This document shows, in pieces, positions 9,602-19,557 of a stretch of DNA of 64,000 nt. Source of the DNA: Nitrospiraceae bacterium (GTDB lineage: Bacteria > Nitrospirota > Nitrospiria > Nitrospirales > Nitrospiraceae); NCBI GenBank assembly GCA_919902665.1, contig CAKKRK010000142.1, forward strand, positions 1-64,000, written 5' to 3'. How positions within the stretch are numbered: the stretch's first letter is position 1; the number at the start of each line of letters is the position of its first letter. The position numbers and the translations under genes were made by a program. The notes below the pieces were generated by a model. The model saw only the letters and a program-made list of their open reading frames with translations. It did not search any database and was not told the origin of the DNA.

Positions 9602-10913
9602 ACGGCTCCTGACAAGTTTTCAGAATATCTTTAAGATCCCCGAGCTGCGTACTCGTGTTCTTTTTACACTTGGAATGCTCGTGGTGTATCGAATCGGGTC
9701 TCACATCCCGACTCCTGGCATCAACGGCGAAGCCCTTTCAGAGTTTTTGCAGAAACAGGGGGGGGCCTTGCTTGGGTTTCTCGATATTTTTTCAGGTGGG
9801 TCCCTGTCCCGCCTGACGATCTTTGCGCTGGGCATCATGCCATACATCAGCGCATCGATCATCCTTCAGTTATTGACGGTCGTCGTCCCTCATTTGACCA
9901 AATTAGCCAAGGAGGGGGAGCGTGGCCGCAAGAAAATTATTCAGTATACCCGGTTCGGGACGATCGGTATCGCTCTGATTCAGGGGTTTGGGATTGCGGT
10001 TGGGTTAGAACAAATGAATCAGGGCGCATTCGTGCTGCACGCTGGATGGGGATTCCGTCTGATGACGGTCATTACACTGACGGCTGGCACGGGTTTCTTG
10101 ATGTGGCTCGGTGAACAGATCACCGAGCGAGGAATAGGTAATGGCATCTCGTTAATCATTTTTGCTGGTATTGTAGCCAGGCTTCCTGCGGCCGTGGCGC
10201 AGACCTATAATTTATATGAAATCGGCCAGCTTAATGCCTTTTTATTGATTGCCTTGGCACTCTTAATGATCTGTGTTGTCGCCGCGATTGTTTTTCTGGA
10301 AAGTGGGCGGCGAAAAATTTCCGTGCAATATGCAAAGAGGGTGATTGGGAGACGGGTCTATGGAGGGCAGAGTACGCACATTCCTTTGAAAATTAATACG
10401 GCTGGCGTCATCCCTCCGATATTTGCCTCCTCGATCATCGCGTTTCCTGCAACCATTGCCGGATTTTTCGAAACCCCTTGGGTGAAATCGATCGGAGATC
10501 AGCTGGCTCCTGGCTCGCTGCTGTACACATTGATGTATGTTGGCTTAATTCTCTTTTTCTGTTTCTTCTACACGGCGGTCGTTCTGAACCCCGTTGATAT
10601 GGCCGACAACATGAAAAAGTACGGAGGGTTTATTCCTGGCATTCGACCTGGGCAACGAACCTCAGACTATATCTACAATGTCTTAACCAAGATTACATTT
10701 GCTGGTGCTATCTATTTGGCCATTGTTTGCGTGATTCCTGAATTGTTGATTTACAAGCTGAATGTCCCATTTTATTTTGGTGGCACCTCCTTGTTGATCG
10801 TTATTGGCGTGGGGCTAGATACGGCCCAGCAAATTGAATCCCATATGTTGATGCGGAATTATGACGGGTTCTTGGGTAAGGGGATGGCACCGTTGCGTGG
10901 GAGAAACGGCTAA
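9594..10913 (+). CDS. secY: Preprotein translocase channel subunit SecY
   Basis: SecY forms the inner-membrane protein-conducting channel with SecE and SecG. From GTG 9594 the protein has 439 residues, close to the E. coli 443, and about ten hydrophobic segments. Family motifs include GIMPYISASIILQLL (plug/TM2 region), GNGISLIIFAGIVARLP and the C-terminal QQIESHMLMRNYDGFLG. The frame stays open to 9516 inside rplO, but GTG 9594 follows GAGG at 9581-9584 and gives the normal start. It overlaps rplO by 8 nt; adk follows after 4 nt. Confidence 0.94.
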   Translation: MLERLLTSFQNIFKIPELRTRVLFTLGMLVVYRIGSHIPTPGINGEALSEFLQKQGGALLGFLDIFSGGSLSRLTIFALGIMPYISASIILQLLTVVVPHLTKLAKEGERGRKKIIQYTRFGTIGIALIQGFGIAVGLEQMNQGAFVLHAGWGFRLMTVITLTAGTGFLMWLGEQITERGIGNGISLIIFAGIVARLPAAVAQTYNLYEIGQLNAFLLIALALLMICVVAAIVFLESGRRKISVQYAKRVIGRRVYGGQSTHIPLKINTAGVIPPIFASSIIAFPATIAGFFETPWVKSIGDQLAPGSLLYTLMYVGLILFFCFFYTAVVLNPVDMADNMKKYGGFIPGIRPGQRTSDYIYNVLTKITFAGAIYLAIVCVIPELLIYKLNVPFYFGGTSLLIVIGVGLDTAQQIESHMLMRNYDGFLGKGMAPLRGRNG

Positions 10914-10917
10914 CATC

Positions 10918-11574
10918 ATGCGGCTTGTATTTCTCGGTGCTCCGGGTGTTGGGAAAGGCACACAGGCAGATAAGGCCTCGGTTCACTATCATATACGAAA
11001 GATTTCGACTGGGGATTTGCTTCGAGAGGCGGTTCGGGTTCAGTCAACTCTGGGCTGTGAAGCGAAAGAACATATGGATCAGGGAAGATTGGTTCCTGAT
11101 TCGGTTGTCATAGGTCTGGTGCAGGAGAGATTGGCAGATCCCGCATGTGAAAATGGTTTTATTCTCGATGGGTTTCCACGGACGGTTCCTCAGGCAGACG
11201 CGCTTGGGAAGGTGCTCGATGAACGGAGTCTGCCGCTGGACCGAGTGATTAACTTTAGGGTTTCTCGAGAAGAAGTTGTGAAGCGCCTAAGTGGGCGTCG
11301 GAGCTGTCCAAAGTGTCAGGCGACCTATCACCTCGAGTTTGCCCCATCAAAGAACGGTGGCCTCTGTGAGCGCTGCGGAGAAGCGTTGATTCAGCGAAGT
11401 GATGATCAGCGGGAAGCGATTGAGATGCGCCTCCGTGTGTACGAAGAGCAGACAGCGCCGTTAATAGACTTTTATGAGAAGCGGCATGTGTTGTCGCATC
11501 TTAACGGTGCCGAGGCGGTTGACACGGTATACCGCAACCTCGTGAAAGTACTCGCGACACCTCAGACCGCATGA
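10918..11574 (+). CDS. adk: Adenylate kinase, zinc-lid type
   Basis: Adenylate kinase catalyses ATP + AMP to 2 ADP in the cytoplasm. The 218-residue long-form enzyme begins MRLVFLGAPGVGKGTQADK with its P-loop at residues 7-14. The LID carries CPKC and CERC pairs about 20 residues apart, as in structural-zinc Adks. The AMP-binding DGFPRT motif is present. ATG 10918 is four bases after secY; earlier in-frame starts would run into secY. The stop overlaps map as ATGA. The secY-adk-map order is common in bacteria. Confidence 0.95.
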   Translation: MRLVFLGAPGVGKGTQADKASVHYHIRKISTGDLLREAVRVQSTLGCEAKEHMDQGRLVPDSVVIGLVQERLADPACENGFILDGFPRTVPQADALGKVLDERSLPLDRVINFRVSREEVVKRLSGRRSCPKCQATYHLEFAPSKNGGLCERCGEALIQRSDDQREAIEMRLRVYEEQTAPLIDFYEKRHVLSHLNGAEAVDTVYRNLVKVLATPQTA

Positions 11575-12329
11575 TCATTCTGAAAACGCCCGCCGAGATC
11601 GCGGTGATGGCAGAGGCGTCAAGGGTGGTGGCCGAGGCGCTAGCGATTGTACGGAAAGCGGTCTGTTTCGGTATCAGCACGGAAGAGCTGGACCGCATTG
11701 CCGAGGAGGCAATACGGGTGAGGGGGGCAATTCCGGCGTTCAAAGGCTACCGGAACTTTCCCAAAACCCTCTGTGCATCTGTGAACGAACAGGTCGTTCA
11801 CGGTATCCCTTCGAAGAGAAAGCTCAAGGAGGGGGATATCATCGGACTTGATCTTGGTGCTATTGTGGGTGGATTCTATGGGGACTCTGCGGTCACCGTC
11901 GCGGTTGGTCGGGTTCCGGAGGCGACGGCAAGGTTGGTTCAGGTGACGGAAGAGGCACTCTATCTTGGGATTAAACAGGCGGTGGTCGGCAACCGTCTGA
12001 CGGACATCTCGAATGCTGTGCAGCAACATGTTGAGTCTGCCGGTTTCTCTGTGGTGACCGAGTTTGTGGGGCATGGGATTGGTCGGCAGCTGCATGAAGA
12101 GCCTCAAGTTCCCAACTATGGGAAGCCTGGTCAGGGGCCTCGATTGCAACCAGGTATGGTCCTGGCGATTGAACCAATGGTGAATATAGGTCGGAGTGCC
12201 GTTCGTGTTCTTGAGGATAGGTGGACCGCAGTCACGGTGGATGGAAGCCTCTCTGCCCACTTTGAACATACGGTCGCCATTCAACCCAGTGGGCCGCCTC
12301 GCGTTTTAAGTCAATTAGAGAAGACCTAG
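11571..12329 (+). CDS. map: Type I methionine aminopeptidase
   Basis: Removes the initiator methionine from nascent proteins, using two divalent metal ions. The 252-residue single-domain enzyme has the metal ligands in GDIIGLDLGAIVGGFYGDSAVT (two Asp), GHGIGRQLHEEP (His) and the later AIEPMVN and FEHTVA glutamates. Length equals typical type Ia enzymes without an N-terminal zinc extension. It overlaps adk by 4 nt. Confidence 0.95.
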   Translation: MIILKTPAEIAVMAEASRVVAEALAIVRKAVCFGISTEELDRIAEEAIRVRGAIPAFKGYRNFPKTLCASVNEQVVHGIPSKRKLKEGDIIGLDLGAIVGGFYGDSAVTVAVGRVPEATARLVQVTEEALYLGIKQAVVGNRLTDISNAVQQHVESAGFSVVTEFVGHGIGRQLHEEPQVPNYGKPGQGPRLQPGMVLAIEPMVNIGRSAVRVLEDRWTAVTVDGSLSAHFEHTVAIQPSGPPRVLSQLEKT

Positions 12330-12361
12330 GTTAGGTTACACAGGAAAGAATATAGAAGGAC

Positions 12362-12580
12362 GTGGCAAAAGAAGATATTATTGAAGTCCATGGCTCGGTA
12401 ACAGAAACGCTTCCTAACGCCATGTTTCGGGTTAAACTGGATAATGGCCATGGCATACTGGCTCACATCTCAGGGAAAATGCGGATGCATTTTATCCGCA
12501 TCCTTCCCGGCGATAAGGTCACGGTGGAAATGTCACCATACGATTTGACCAGGGGCCGAATTACCTATCGCTTTAAGTAA
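12362..12580 (+). CDS. infA: Translation initiation factor IF-1
   Basis: IF-1 occupies the ribosomal A site during initiation. The 72-residue OB-fold protein reads [24 protein letters not shown] from GTG 12362, with the [34 protein letters not shown] core; only GHGI replaces the usual GHEV/GHKI. An AGAAGGA precedes the start. It lies between map and rpmJ in the usual order. Confidence 0.95.
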   Translation: MAKEDIIEVHGSVTETLPNAMFRVKLDNGHGILAHISGKMRMHFIRILPGDKVTVEMSPYDLTRGRITYRFK

Positions 12581-12598
12581 CGGGAGTGGCGAATTGTT

Positions 12599-12712
12599 AT
12601 GAAGGTCAAATCATCAGTGAAGCCCATATGTGCCAAATGCAAGGTTGTGCGTCGTTGTGGAGTGGTGCGGATTTTATGTACAAATCCACGTCATAAGCAG
12701 CGGCAGGGATAG
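12599..12712 (+). CDS. rpmJ: 50S ribosomal protein L36, zinc-binding
   Basis: A 37-residue gene beginning [19 protein letters not shown] and ending NPRHKQRQG. It has the zinc ligands Cys11, Cys14, Cys27 and His32 at exactly the family positions, so this is the C+ form of L36. It sits between infA and rpsM as in most bacteria, and GGGAGTGG upstream can serve as ribosome-binding site. Confidence 0.95.
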   Translation: MKVKSSVKPICAKCKVVRRCGVVRILCTNPRHKQRQG

Positions 12713-12828
12713 TAGTAGAGAGAATGGGGAGTTTCGAACGGTCACTGTTAGGCGCAGGGCTCGTATGGCAGGCTCCAACAGTGCAGTGGTTGAGGCTCTA
12801 GTGCTCAGTACTTATACCGGGAGGCAGA

Positions 12829-13227
12829 ATGGCACGCATTGCTGGCATCGATTTGCCACGAAATAAACGAACGGATATCGGACTGAGCTACATCTTCGGA
12901 ATTGGACGTATCTCGGCTCGGAAGATTCTCAATGAAGCGGGAATTGATGGTGCGGTCAGGATTAATGACCTGAGCGAAGATAAGATCGTCAAGTTACGTG
13001 AAATCATTGAGCGTGATTACCGGGTTGAAGGAGACCTCCGCAAAGAAGTGTCGCTGAATATCAAGCGGCTGATTGACTCGGGGACCTATCGAGGGTTGCG
13101 TCATCGCAAAGGCCTGCCTGTCCGCGGACAGCGAACCAAGACCAATGCTCGGACACGTAAGGGACGGCGTGCAGGTGTCAGTAGCAAACCGAGATCGACG
13201 ATGACTAAAGGGGCCTCAAGCAGTTAG
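12829..13227 (+). CDS. rpsM: 30S ribosomal protein S13
   Basis: S13 contacts the P-site tRNA and bridges the subunits. The 132-residue protein begins [26 protein letters not shown] and has the C-terminal [24 protein letters not shown] tail that reaches the decoding site. ATG 12829 follows GGGAGGC. The 116 nt after rpmJ hold no confident regulatory signal. Confidence 0.96.
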   Translation: MARIAGIDLPRNKRTDIGLSYIFGIGRISARKILNEAGIDGAVRINDLSEDKIVKLREIIERDYRVEGDLRKEVSLNIKRLIDSGTYRGLRHRKGLPVRGQRTKTNARTRKGRRAGVSSKPRSTMTKGASSS

Positions 13228-13254
13228 TCTGCTGAAACAGCCAGAGGAGTTCGC

Positions 13255-13638
13255 ATGAGCATTAAAAAAGGGAAAAAGAAAGAACGTCGAATTGTTCAGA
13301 GTGGCGTGGCCCATGTCCAGGCGTCATTCAACAATACGATTGTGACGATCACCGACATGAGTGGAAACACGCTGGTTTGGGCAAGTGCTGGAAATCAAGG
13401 GTTCAAAGGATCACGGAAGAGCACCCCCTTTGCTGCTCAGCGTGCTGGAGAGGCTGCAGCGCGAAAAGCTATGGAAAGTGGGATGCGGCAAATCGATGTC
13501 TATGTGAATGGGCCAGGTTCTGGTCGAGAATCAGCGATCCGTTCCCTTCAAGGAGCGGGTTTGCGGATTAATCTAATTCGCGATGTCACACCAATTCCGC
13601 ATAATGGGTGTCGACCTCCCAAACGGCGGCGAGTGTGA
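13255..13638 (+). CDS. rpsK: 30S ribosomal protein S11
   Basis: S11 forms the platform with S7 near the mRNA exit. The 127-residue product contains [46 protein letters not shown] and ends [18 protein letters not shown], both diagnostic. AGAGGAG precedes ATG 13255. Confidence 0.96.
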   Translation: MSIKKGKKKERRIVQSGVAHVQASFNNTIVTITDMSGNTLVWASAGNQGFKGSRKSTPFAAQRAGEAAARKAMESGMRQIDVYVNGPGSGRESAIRSLQGAGLRINLIRDVTPIPHNGCRPPKRRRV

Positions 13639-13724
13639 TTTTTTCATGTATGCTCAGAGTTCCTGGGCAAGACCGCAAGGCCTGTTGCTAGTGAGTCAGT
13701 AAGTTCTATTGCGAGGAGGAAGCA

Positions 13725-14351
13725 GTGGCAAAGTATCGTGGTCCAGTCTGTCGGTTGTGTCGGCGAGAAGGGGAGAAGCTTTTTCTCAAGGGCACGCGCT
13801 GTATGACGGAAAAGTGCGCGATCGAACGTAGGAGTTATCCGCCTGGTCAACATGGGCAGGGGAGACAGCGAACCTCTGACTATAGTCTCCAGTTGCGGGA
13901 AAAACAGAAACTGCGTCGTATCTATGGACTTCAGGAATGTCAATTCCGTGGCGTCTTCGAACGCGCTGAACGACAGACCGGTGTCACGGGCGATGCCCTG
14001 TTGCGATTGTTGGAGTGCCGCCTGGACAATGTTGCGTATCGCTTAGGGTTCGGTGCTTCACGCAAGCAAGCTCGCCAGATGGTTAGTCATGGTCATTTCA
14101 CGATCAATGGGAAGAAGATCACGGTGGCTGGGGCGCTGGTAAAGCCTGGAGATGTGATCCAGATTCGTGAACGGAGTCGAGACATGGCTGCATTCCAAGC
14201 GGCCTTAGAATCAGTTGATAGTCGAGGTATTCCTGATTGGCTGGAGCTTGACAAAGGCGCATTTAAAGGAACGGTGCGCGCCTTGCCAGCCAAGGAACAG
14301 ATCGCATTGCCAGTCAATGAACAGATGGTCGTGGAATTGTATTCACGATAG
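13725..14351 (+). CDS. rpsD: 30S ribosomal protein S4, zinc-binding form
   Basis: S4 initiates 16S rRNA 5'-domain assembly. The 208-residue protein starts at GTG 13725 after CGAGGAGG. The N-terminus contains a CRLCRREG...CMTEKCAIERR cluster of four cysteines, the zinc-binding variant. The S4 RNA-binding domain is seen at LDNVAYRLGFGASRKQARQMVSHGHFTINGKKI near residue 100-135. In many bacteria S4 represses this operon; no repressor fold was identified here. Confidence 0.95.
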   Translation: MAKYRGPVCRLCRREGEKLFLKGTRCMTEKCAIERRSYPPGQHGQGRQRTSDYSLQLREKQKLRRIYGLQECQFRGVFERAERQTGVTGDALLRLLECRLDNVAYRLGFGASRKQARQMVSHGHFTINGKKITVAGALVKPGDVIQIRERSRDMAAFQAALESVDSRGIPDWLELDKGAFKGTVRALPAKEQIALPVNEQMVVELYSR

Positions 14352-14432
14352 TCCGCCGGTCTGCGGTGCGGTCTTTGGACATCGGCGCTATCCGCCAATG
14401 TCTTAGTCACTCGATGGTATGGAGGGTGGGTC

Positions 14433-15431
14433 ATGATTAAAGCGATGAAAGACTTTCAGATCCCAATGCGGGTGGAAGTCGATAAGGATGCACATTCTCC
14501 CACATTTGGACGGTTCACTACGGAAGCATTTGAGCGGGGGTTTGGTACTACGATCGGGAATGCCCTCCGTCGCATTTTGCTGTCCTCGCTCACGGGAGCT
14601 GCGGTGACCACCGTGAAGATTGAAGGGGTCGTGCACGAGTTTTCGACGATTGCAGGTGTGACGGAAGATGTTACGGCAATTATTCTGAATATTAAAAGCT
14701 TGCGGCTGGCGCTCCACACGGATAAACCAAAGACGATACGATTGAAAAAGAAGGGGCCTGGAGAAGCAAAGGGGGCAGATATTCTTCACGATGGCGATGT
14801 GACAATTCTGACGCCAGATCTGCATATTGCCACCCTGGACAAGGATGCGACTCTGGATATTGAGATGACTGTGAAACATGGCCGTGGTTATATGCCGGCT
14901 GAACGTAATAAGGAAGAGGGATTGCCGATCGGAGTGATTGCCATCGATTCCATCTTCTCTCCCATCAGGCGAGTCAATTTCCATGTTGAGAATGCACGGG
15001 TTGGTCGTATGACTGACTATGACAAACTAACGGTGGAGATTTGGACCGACGGTACCATCAGCCCGCGTGATGCCCTATCTACAGGGGCTGGGATTTTGCG
15101 AGAACATCTGGATATTTTCATCAATCCGGAAGAGCGAAGCGAAGGCAAGAGCGAAGCGGGATACGAGGAATCTCATCGGGAAGTAAACAAGAATCTCTCT
15201 CGTGGCGTGAATGAGCTGGAGTTGTCCGTCCGCGCGGCCAATTGCCTGAAGAACGCGAATATTAAAACGATCGCTGATCTCGTCCAAAAGTCTGAAGGAG
15301 AGATGCTCAGGACAAAGAACTTTGGGAAAAAGTCTCTCAACGAGATTAAGGAAATTCTTTCTGAGATGGGGCTTTCGTTAGGAACAAAAGTTGAGGCTTC
15401 CCCATACAATGGAAGTCCGAAACCTGAATGA
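14433..15431 (+). CDS. rpoA: RNA polymerase alpha subunit
   Basis: Alpha dimerises to nucleate RNA polymerase assembly; its C-terminal domain binds UP elements and activators. The 332-residue protein has the N-terminal domain ([26 protein letters not shown] around residues 28-52), a flexible linker near residues 230-250 and the C-terminal helix-hairpin region [49 protein letters not shown] 14433 follows GGAGGGTGGG. Confidence 0.96.
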   Translation: MIKAMKDFQIPMRVEVDKDAHSPTFGRFTTEAFERGFGTTIGNALRRILLSSLTGAAVTTVKIEGVVHEFSTIAGVTEDVTAIILNIKSLRLALHTDKPKTIRLKKKGPGEAKGADILHDGDVTILTPDLHIATLDKDATLDIEMTVKHGRGYMPAERNKEEGLPIGVIAIDSIFSPIRRVNFHVENARVGRMTDYDKLTVEIWTDGTISPRDALSTGAGILREHLDIFINPEERSEGKSEAGYEESHREVNKNLSRGVNELELSVRAANCLKNANIKTIADLVQKSEGEMLRTKNFGKKSLNEIKEILSEMGLSLGTKVEASPYNGSPKPE

Positions 15432-15455
15432 TGCTTTCCAATCAAGAGGACTATC

Positions 15456-15887
15456 GTGCGACATAGAAAAAAGGGACGACAACTTGGACGGCAGACGAAA
15501 CATCGATGGGCGTTGTTTCGGAACTTGGTGACCTCGCTGTTAGACCATGAGCGTATCGAGACCACGGGAGCTAAGGCTAAGGAGATACGAGGATTTACCG
15601 ATCGCATGATCACTCTTGGCAAGGAAGGTACGCTCCCTGCGCGGCGCCGAGCATTAGCCTTTATCCGTAGCAAGGACGTTGTGTCTAAGCTGTTTAGCGA
15701 TGTGGCGACACGATTCAAAGATCGGCCAGGAGGATACACCAGGATCATCAAAACTCGTCGCCGCATTGGCGACGCCGCTGAAATGGTGGCCATTGAATTG
15801 GTTTCTCGTCAGGAATTAGCCACCAAGAAAGAATCCAAAGATGGTACTGCCTCGCCTGCATCCACTGATGCTGCACCTTCAGCATAG
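15456..15887 (+). CDS. rplQ: 50S ribosomal protein L17
   Basis: L17 is the last gene of the alpha operon. From GTG 15456 the 143-residue product begins [37 protein letters not shown]. The core ends near residue 118 ([25 protein letters not shown]), followed by a Lys/Ser/Ala-rich tail of about 25 residues longer than minimal L17. A strong terminator follows at 15,923. Confidence 0.95.
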   Translation: MRHRKKGRQLGRQTKHRWALFRNLVTSLLDHERIETTGAKAKEIRGFTDRMITLGKEGTLPARRRALAFIRSKDVVSKLFSDVATRFKDRPGGYTRIIKTRRRIGDAAEMVAIELVSRQELATKKESKDGTASPASTDAAPSA

Positions 15888-15922
15888 TTTTTAGCCAGAG
15901 CATTTAGCAGCTGTCCGTCTGG

Positions 15923-15960
15923 AGACTCCCATGTGACAACACATGGGAGTCTTTTTGTTT
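15923..15960 (+). terminator. Rho-independent terminator of the ribosomal cluster
   Basis: A perfect 12-bp stem, AGACTCCCATGT (15,923-15,934) paired with ACATGGGAGTCT (15,941-15,952), has a 6-nt loop and ends in TTTTTGTTT. It closes the long S10-spc-alpha transcription unit 35 nt after rplQ. Confidence 0.9.
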
Positions 15961-16053
15961 CCACTTCCCCGGAGGACGTTTACTTGACAGATTATGCATG
16001 CTACGATCATGCCAGTTATCGGTATGAATCTATCTCGTGGAAATTCTTAGAGC

Positions 16054-16626
16054 ATGTGGGAACTTATAGCAAGACGGACCCTTCTCACCTTGAGTGTGTT
16101 GTTAGCGACATTTCTCGGCTATCTTCTCTTCATAAATGCCGACTCAGCTCAGAATAGCCGTCCCCTCACCCCAGAGTCGATTGAACAAGCAGATGCCAAG
16201 ATCTTGGAGTTTATCTTTACCCAATCGAAAGGGAATGTAGTCCAGTGGCAGGTGCAGGCGAAACAGGCTCGACTATTTGAGCAAGATAAGCGTGCCGTGC
16301 TGCGTGACGTCGCCCTCACCTTCTACGGTGCTGGAGGAGATGAGGTCACCGTACATGGGGAAGAGGGCACGTTGGATACAGCGACCAAGAATTTCAAGTT
16401 GGCAAATCGCCAAACGCCCATTGTTGTGGAAACGAGGAGCGGGTATACGATTTATACCAACCACTTGGTCTGGACGGACGAGGCACGAGAAATTCGGACC
16501 GAGGATCCTGTCCGCATGGTGGGGCATGGATTGGAGGTGAGGGGGCATGGGCTGATTGGGCGAATGGAATCCGAAGAATTTGAGGTGTTACAGGATGTGC
16601 ATGTGGATCTGGCTTCTTCTTCTTAG
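16054..16626 (+). CDS. lptC: LPS export protein LptC
   Basis: LptC is the single-pass inner-membrane bridge that passes LPS from LptBFG to periplasmic LptA. The 190-residue protein has one transmembrane helix at about residues 7-27 (LLTLSVLLATFLGYLLFINA) and a periplasmic OstA-type beta-jellyroll: KGNVVQWQVQAKQARLFEQDKRAVLRDVALTFY, then VTVHGEEGTLDTATKNFKL. The order lptC-lptA-lptB supports the assignment despite low family conservation. The gene overlaps lptA by 32 nt. kdsD/kdsC, often upstream in proteobacteria, are absent here. Confidence 0.85.
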   Translation: MWELIARRTLLTLSVLLATFLGYLLFINADSAQNSRPLTPESIEQADAKILEFIFTQSKGNVVQWQVQAKQARLFEQDKRAVLRDVALTFYGAGGDEVTVHGEEGTLDTATKNFKLANRQTPIVVETRSGYTIYTNHLVWTDEAREIRTEDPVRMVGHGLEVRGHGLIGRMESEEFEVLQDVHVDLASSS

Positions 16627-17206
16627 TGCCTTCTGTGTCGGATCCACCTTGGCAGCTCCTTCAGCGGAATCTGTGAATCTGAAGAGGAGCGTGGAGGCGC
16701 CCGGTGTCCCAACCACAATTACCTCAAAGAAAATGACAGTCCGAAATCAAGACAGCCAGGCTATTTTTGAAGAGACGGTTGTGCTGACCCGCGGATCACT
16801 TATCGTTCACTCTGACAAAATGGTTGTGTTGTTTGCTCCACGCAATCACGATTCCTCGCTACCATTGGGGAGCGGCACGGACCGCCATGAATCCGGTCAG
16901 AATTCCTCGGCTCGAAAGGAGCACAGCGCCGTGTCGCCGATGTCGAATCGTTCCGTCCAACGTATCGAAGCGACCGGCGATGCCCATCGTGTCAAGATTA
17001 AGTACGAGAATGGCAACGCAACGTGTCAAAAAGCCGTGTATTTCGTTGATAGGGAGAAGATTGTGTTGACAGGCGATCCCATAGCTTGGGAACGGGGCAC
17101 TCGTGTCAGCGGCAAGCAAATTACGATTTTCATGGCGGAAGAGCGGAGCGTGGTGGAAGGGGGTTCACATGTTCGCATCGAAGATGAGGGGCCGAGTCAA
17201 CCATGA
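16595..17206 (+). CDS. lptA: LPS transport periplasmic protein LptA, with insertion
   Basis: Periplasmic OstA-domain protein that forms the LPS bridge. ATG 16595 (GAGG 9 nt upstream) gives 203 residues; ATG 16601 is possible. A signal peptide, [20 protein letters not shown], is followed by [39 protein letters not shown]. Residues about 82-120 are a His/Ser/Arg-rich insertion between beta-strands, after which the fold resumes ([20 protein letters not shown] and [26 protein letters not shown]). The insertion probably extends a loop; it makes the protein longer than typical LptA. It overlaps lptC and, by 4 nt, lptB. Confidence 0.82.
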   Translation: MCMWIWLLLLSAFCVGSTLAAPSAESVNLKRSVEAPGVPTTITSKKMTVRNQDSQAIFEETVVLTRGSLIVHSDKMVVLFAPRNHDSSLPLGSGTDRHESGQNSSARKEHSAVSPMSNRSVQRIEATGDAHRVKIKYENGNATCQKAVYFVDREKIVLTGDPIAWERGTRVSGKQITIFMAEERSVVEGGSHVRIEDEGPSQP

Positions 17207-17985
17207 CCCAGAGTGTTCATGCAGCGTCTGAGGCTCTCGTCGACTCGATTGCGGTACAGGGGGGGCATTGTCTACGCGCCACTGGACTGGTGAAAAGTTT
17301 CCGTGGACGAAAAGTCGTCAAGGGCGTCGCGGTCGAAGTATATGCCGGTGAAGTGGTCGGGCTTCTCGGTCCGAATGGAGCAGGCAAGACCACAATCTTC
17401 GACATGATGGTTGGGTTGTGTCAGCCCGATGAAGGGGAGATCACCTTCATCGGAGAATCCGTGACTAACTTGCCCATGTATAAACGCGCACGGCGGGGAA
17501 TCGGTTACCTCCCTCAGGAATCGTCTGTGTTTCGACGACTTTCGGTTGAACATAATGTCTTGGCGATTCTTGAAATGCTAGGGTATGCTCGTAAAGAGCG
17601 AAGTCAGCGGGTGGATGCCTTGCTCAAGGAGCTAGATCTTATCCATATACGAAAGAGTATGGCCTATGCCCTCTCAGGGGGAGAGCGTCGCCGCTTGGAA
17701 ATCACACGTGCGCTGGCGGCTACACCGTCCTTCATGCTGTTAGATGAACCGTTTGCTGGGATCGATCCGATCGCAGTTGCGGATATTCAGCAGATCATTA
17801 CGCGCTTGAAAGAGAAAGGGATCGGCATATTGATTACCGATCACAATGTACAGGAAACGCTTTCAATCGTCGATCGTGCCTACATCATCAATGAAGGATT
17901 GATCTTAGAGGCGGGGTCTCCTGAAGCTATTGTGCAGAGTCCAACGGCTCGGGCCGTTTATCTTGGGGAGCAGTTCAAGTTGTAG
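17203..17985 (+). CDS. lptB: LPS export ABC transporter ATPase LptB
   Basis: LptB powers LPS extraction from the inner membrane with LptF and LptG, which are not in the window. The 260-residue protein has Walker [10 protein letters not shown] at 56-64, Q-loop [19 protein letters not shown] (typical of LptB), signature [11 protein letters not shown] and Walker [14 protein letters not shown] followed by the switch histidine in [11 protein letters not shown]. About 20 residues precede the usual N-terminus; a later start cannot be excluded. It overlaps lptA by 4 nt. Confidence 0.95.
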   Translation: MTQSVHAASEALVDSIAVQGGHCLRATGLVKSFRGRKVVKGVAVEVYAGEVVGLLGPNGAGKTTIFDMMVGLCQPDEGEITFIGESVTNLPMYKRARRGIGYLPQESSVFRRLSVEHNVLAILEMLGYARKERSQRVDALLKELDLIHIRKSMAYALSGGERRRLEITRALAATPSFMLLDEPFAGIDPIAVADIQQIITRLKEKGIGILITDHNVQETLSIVDRAYIINEGLILEAGSPEAIVQSPTARAVYLGEQFKL

Positions 17986-18004
17986 AAGCGTAGTAGGGGC
18001 ATTG

Positions 18005-19513
18005 ATGAAACTCCGTCTGGTTCCACAACTCTCGCAAAAGCTCATCATGACGCCGCAACTGCAGCAAGCGATTAAGCTACTGCAGCTGTCTCGACTGGAA
18101 CTGCAGCAGAGCCTCACACAGCATCTCCTGGAAAACCCTTTACTCGATGAGATGCAGTCCGATACCGAGGAAGGAGAGTCCTTGGTCAATGAGGAAAAGG
18201 TCGAAAATCCCACTGCATTGGAAGGCCAGGATCGGTCGGAGGCAACAGTTGGGACACGTGAAGAACAAGGGTCAGCGGAGGATTTTTCCGCTTCCGGGTG
18301 GGAAGAGTATTTGGGCAGAGATCACCGGAGCGGCGCGTCCGAATATTCCTCGGCACAAGATGAGTTTCCCTCGTACGAGCAAACACTGGCAAAAGCGACG
18401 TCTCTTGAGGAGCATCTCCTCTGGCAATTGTCCTTGTCCGGGCTCCGTGATCGAGAAAAAGAACTTGCTCGCTTGATCATCGGCAATTTAGATGACGATG
18501 GCTATCTTCGCATTCCTTTGGCTGACGTTGTGGCCGGGACTGATTTTGCCGAGTCCGAAGTCGAGTCTGTGCTCAAAGACATTCAAACGTTCGATCCGAC
18601 CGGGGTTGGTGCAAGGGATCTTCCCGAATGCCTGCTGCTCCAACTTGGGCATCTAGGCCGGAATCTGTTTGGATCACTTGGGTCGCCTCCTGGTGCATTG
18701 AAAGGGTCTGTTATCGAGAATATCGTGTTGCACCATTTAAAAGACTTAGAAAAAAAACAGTATGGCAAGGTTGCGAAGGCGTTGAGCATTACGGTCGAAG
18801 AAGTCTTTCAAGCGACGAAAGTCATTGGAGAACTTGAGCCAAAGCCAGGGAGACCGTTTTCCAATACCCAGAACTACGTTATCGTGCCTGATGTGTTTGT
18901 GGTTAAGAATGAGGGGGAGTGGGTTGTTCTGTTGAACGACGATGGGCTTCCACGCATGAGAATCAGTCCGTATTACAAACAGCTTATTTCTTCTGGGCAG
19001 AGCGGGACATCTGAAACCAAAGCATATATGGATGAAAAGTTGCGGGCCGCTCAGTGGATTATTCGAAGCATTGAGCAGCGCAATCGGACCATCGTGAAAG
19101 TGGTTTCCAGTATCGTCAAATTCCAGGAGCAATTTTTTGACCATGGCGTCCAATCTCTCAAGCCCTTGGTTCTCAAACAGGTGGCCGAGGATATTGGGAT
19201 GCATGAGTCTACGATTAGCCGTGTGACGGCGAATAAATATATGTATTGCCCACAGGGCATGCTGGAACTCAAGTTTTTCTTCAACGCAGGGCTTCAACAT
19301 GTTGATGAGCCATCAGGGATGCATTCCTCCGTTTCCGTCAGGGATATGATCAAGACCATGGTGGCTGAAGAGGATGCAAAGCGTCCTTTGAAAGATGAGG
19401 AAATTGCAGCCAGGCTTCGCAAGCAGGGAGTGATTATTGCGCGGAGGACTGTGGCGAAATATCGGGCCGAGTTGAATATCTCGTCCGCCAGTCAACGCAA
19501 GCGCTTTTTTTGA
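18005..19513 (+). CDS. rpoN: RNA polymerase sigma-54 factor
   Basis: Sigma-54 directs transcription from -24/-12 promoters that need AAA+ activators. The 502-residue protein begins MKLRLVPQLSQKLIMTPQLQQAIKLLQLSRLELQQ (region I, Gln/Leu-rich), has an acidic region II at about 45-125, the core-binding region and ends with the RpoN box ARRTVAKYR close to residue 480. The frame is open upstream, but ATG 18005 after TAGGGGC gives the family start. lptB-rpoN-hpf is a well-known order. Confidence 0.95.
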   Translation: MKLRLVPQLSQKLIMTPQLQQAIKLLQLSRLELQQSLTQHLLENPLLDEMQSDTEEGESLVNEEKVENPTALEGQDRSEATVGTREEQGSAEDFSASGWEEYLGRDHRSGASEYSSAQDEFPSYEQTLAKATSLEEHLLWQLSLSGLRDREKELARLIIGNLDDDGYLRIPLADVVAGTDFAESEVESVLKDIQTFDPTGVGARDLPECLLLQLGHLGRNLFGSLGSPPGALKGSVIENIVLHHLKDLEKKQYGKVAKALSITVEEVFQATKVIGELEPKPGRPFSNTQNYVIVPDVFVVKNEGEWVVLLNDDGLPRMRISPYYKQLISSGQSGTSETKAYMDEKLRAAQWIIRSIEQRNRTIVKVVSSIVKFQEQFFDHGVQSLKPLVLKQVAEDIGMHESTISRVTANKYMYCPQGMLELKFFFNAGLQHVDEPSGMHSSVSVRDMIKTMVAEEDAKRPLKDEEIAARLRKQGVIIARRTVAKYRAELNISSASQRKRFF

Positions 19514-19557
19514 TATCCGTTGCTTCGCATCCAGCTGGATCACAATTGGAGGTGGGC

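Noticed and set aside
12790-12818. TTGAGG-N17-TATACC just before rpsM as an internal alpha-operon promoter
   Set aside because: The transcript would begin about 4 nt before ATG 12829, inside or past the good GGGAGG ribosome-binding site, so it would not give a normal message.
15984-16012. Exact TTGACA upstream of lptC as a promoter
   Set aside because: No -10-like hexamer occurs at 15-19 nt spacing that matches more than four positions; only a weak candidate remains.
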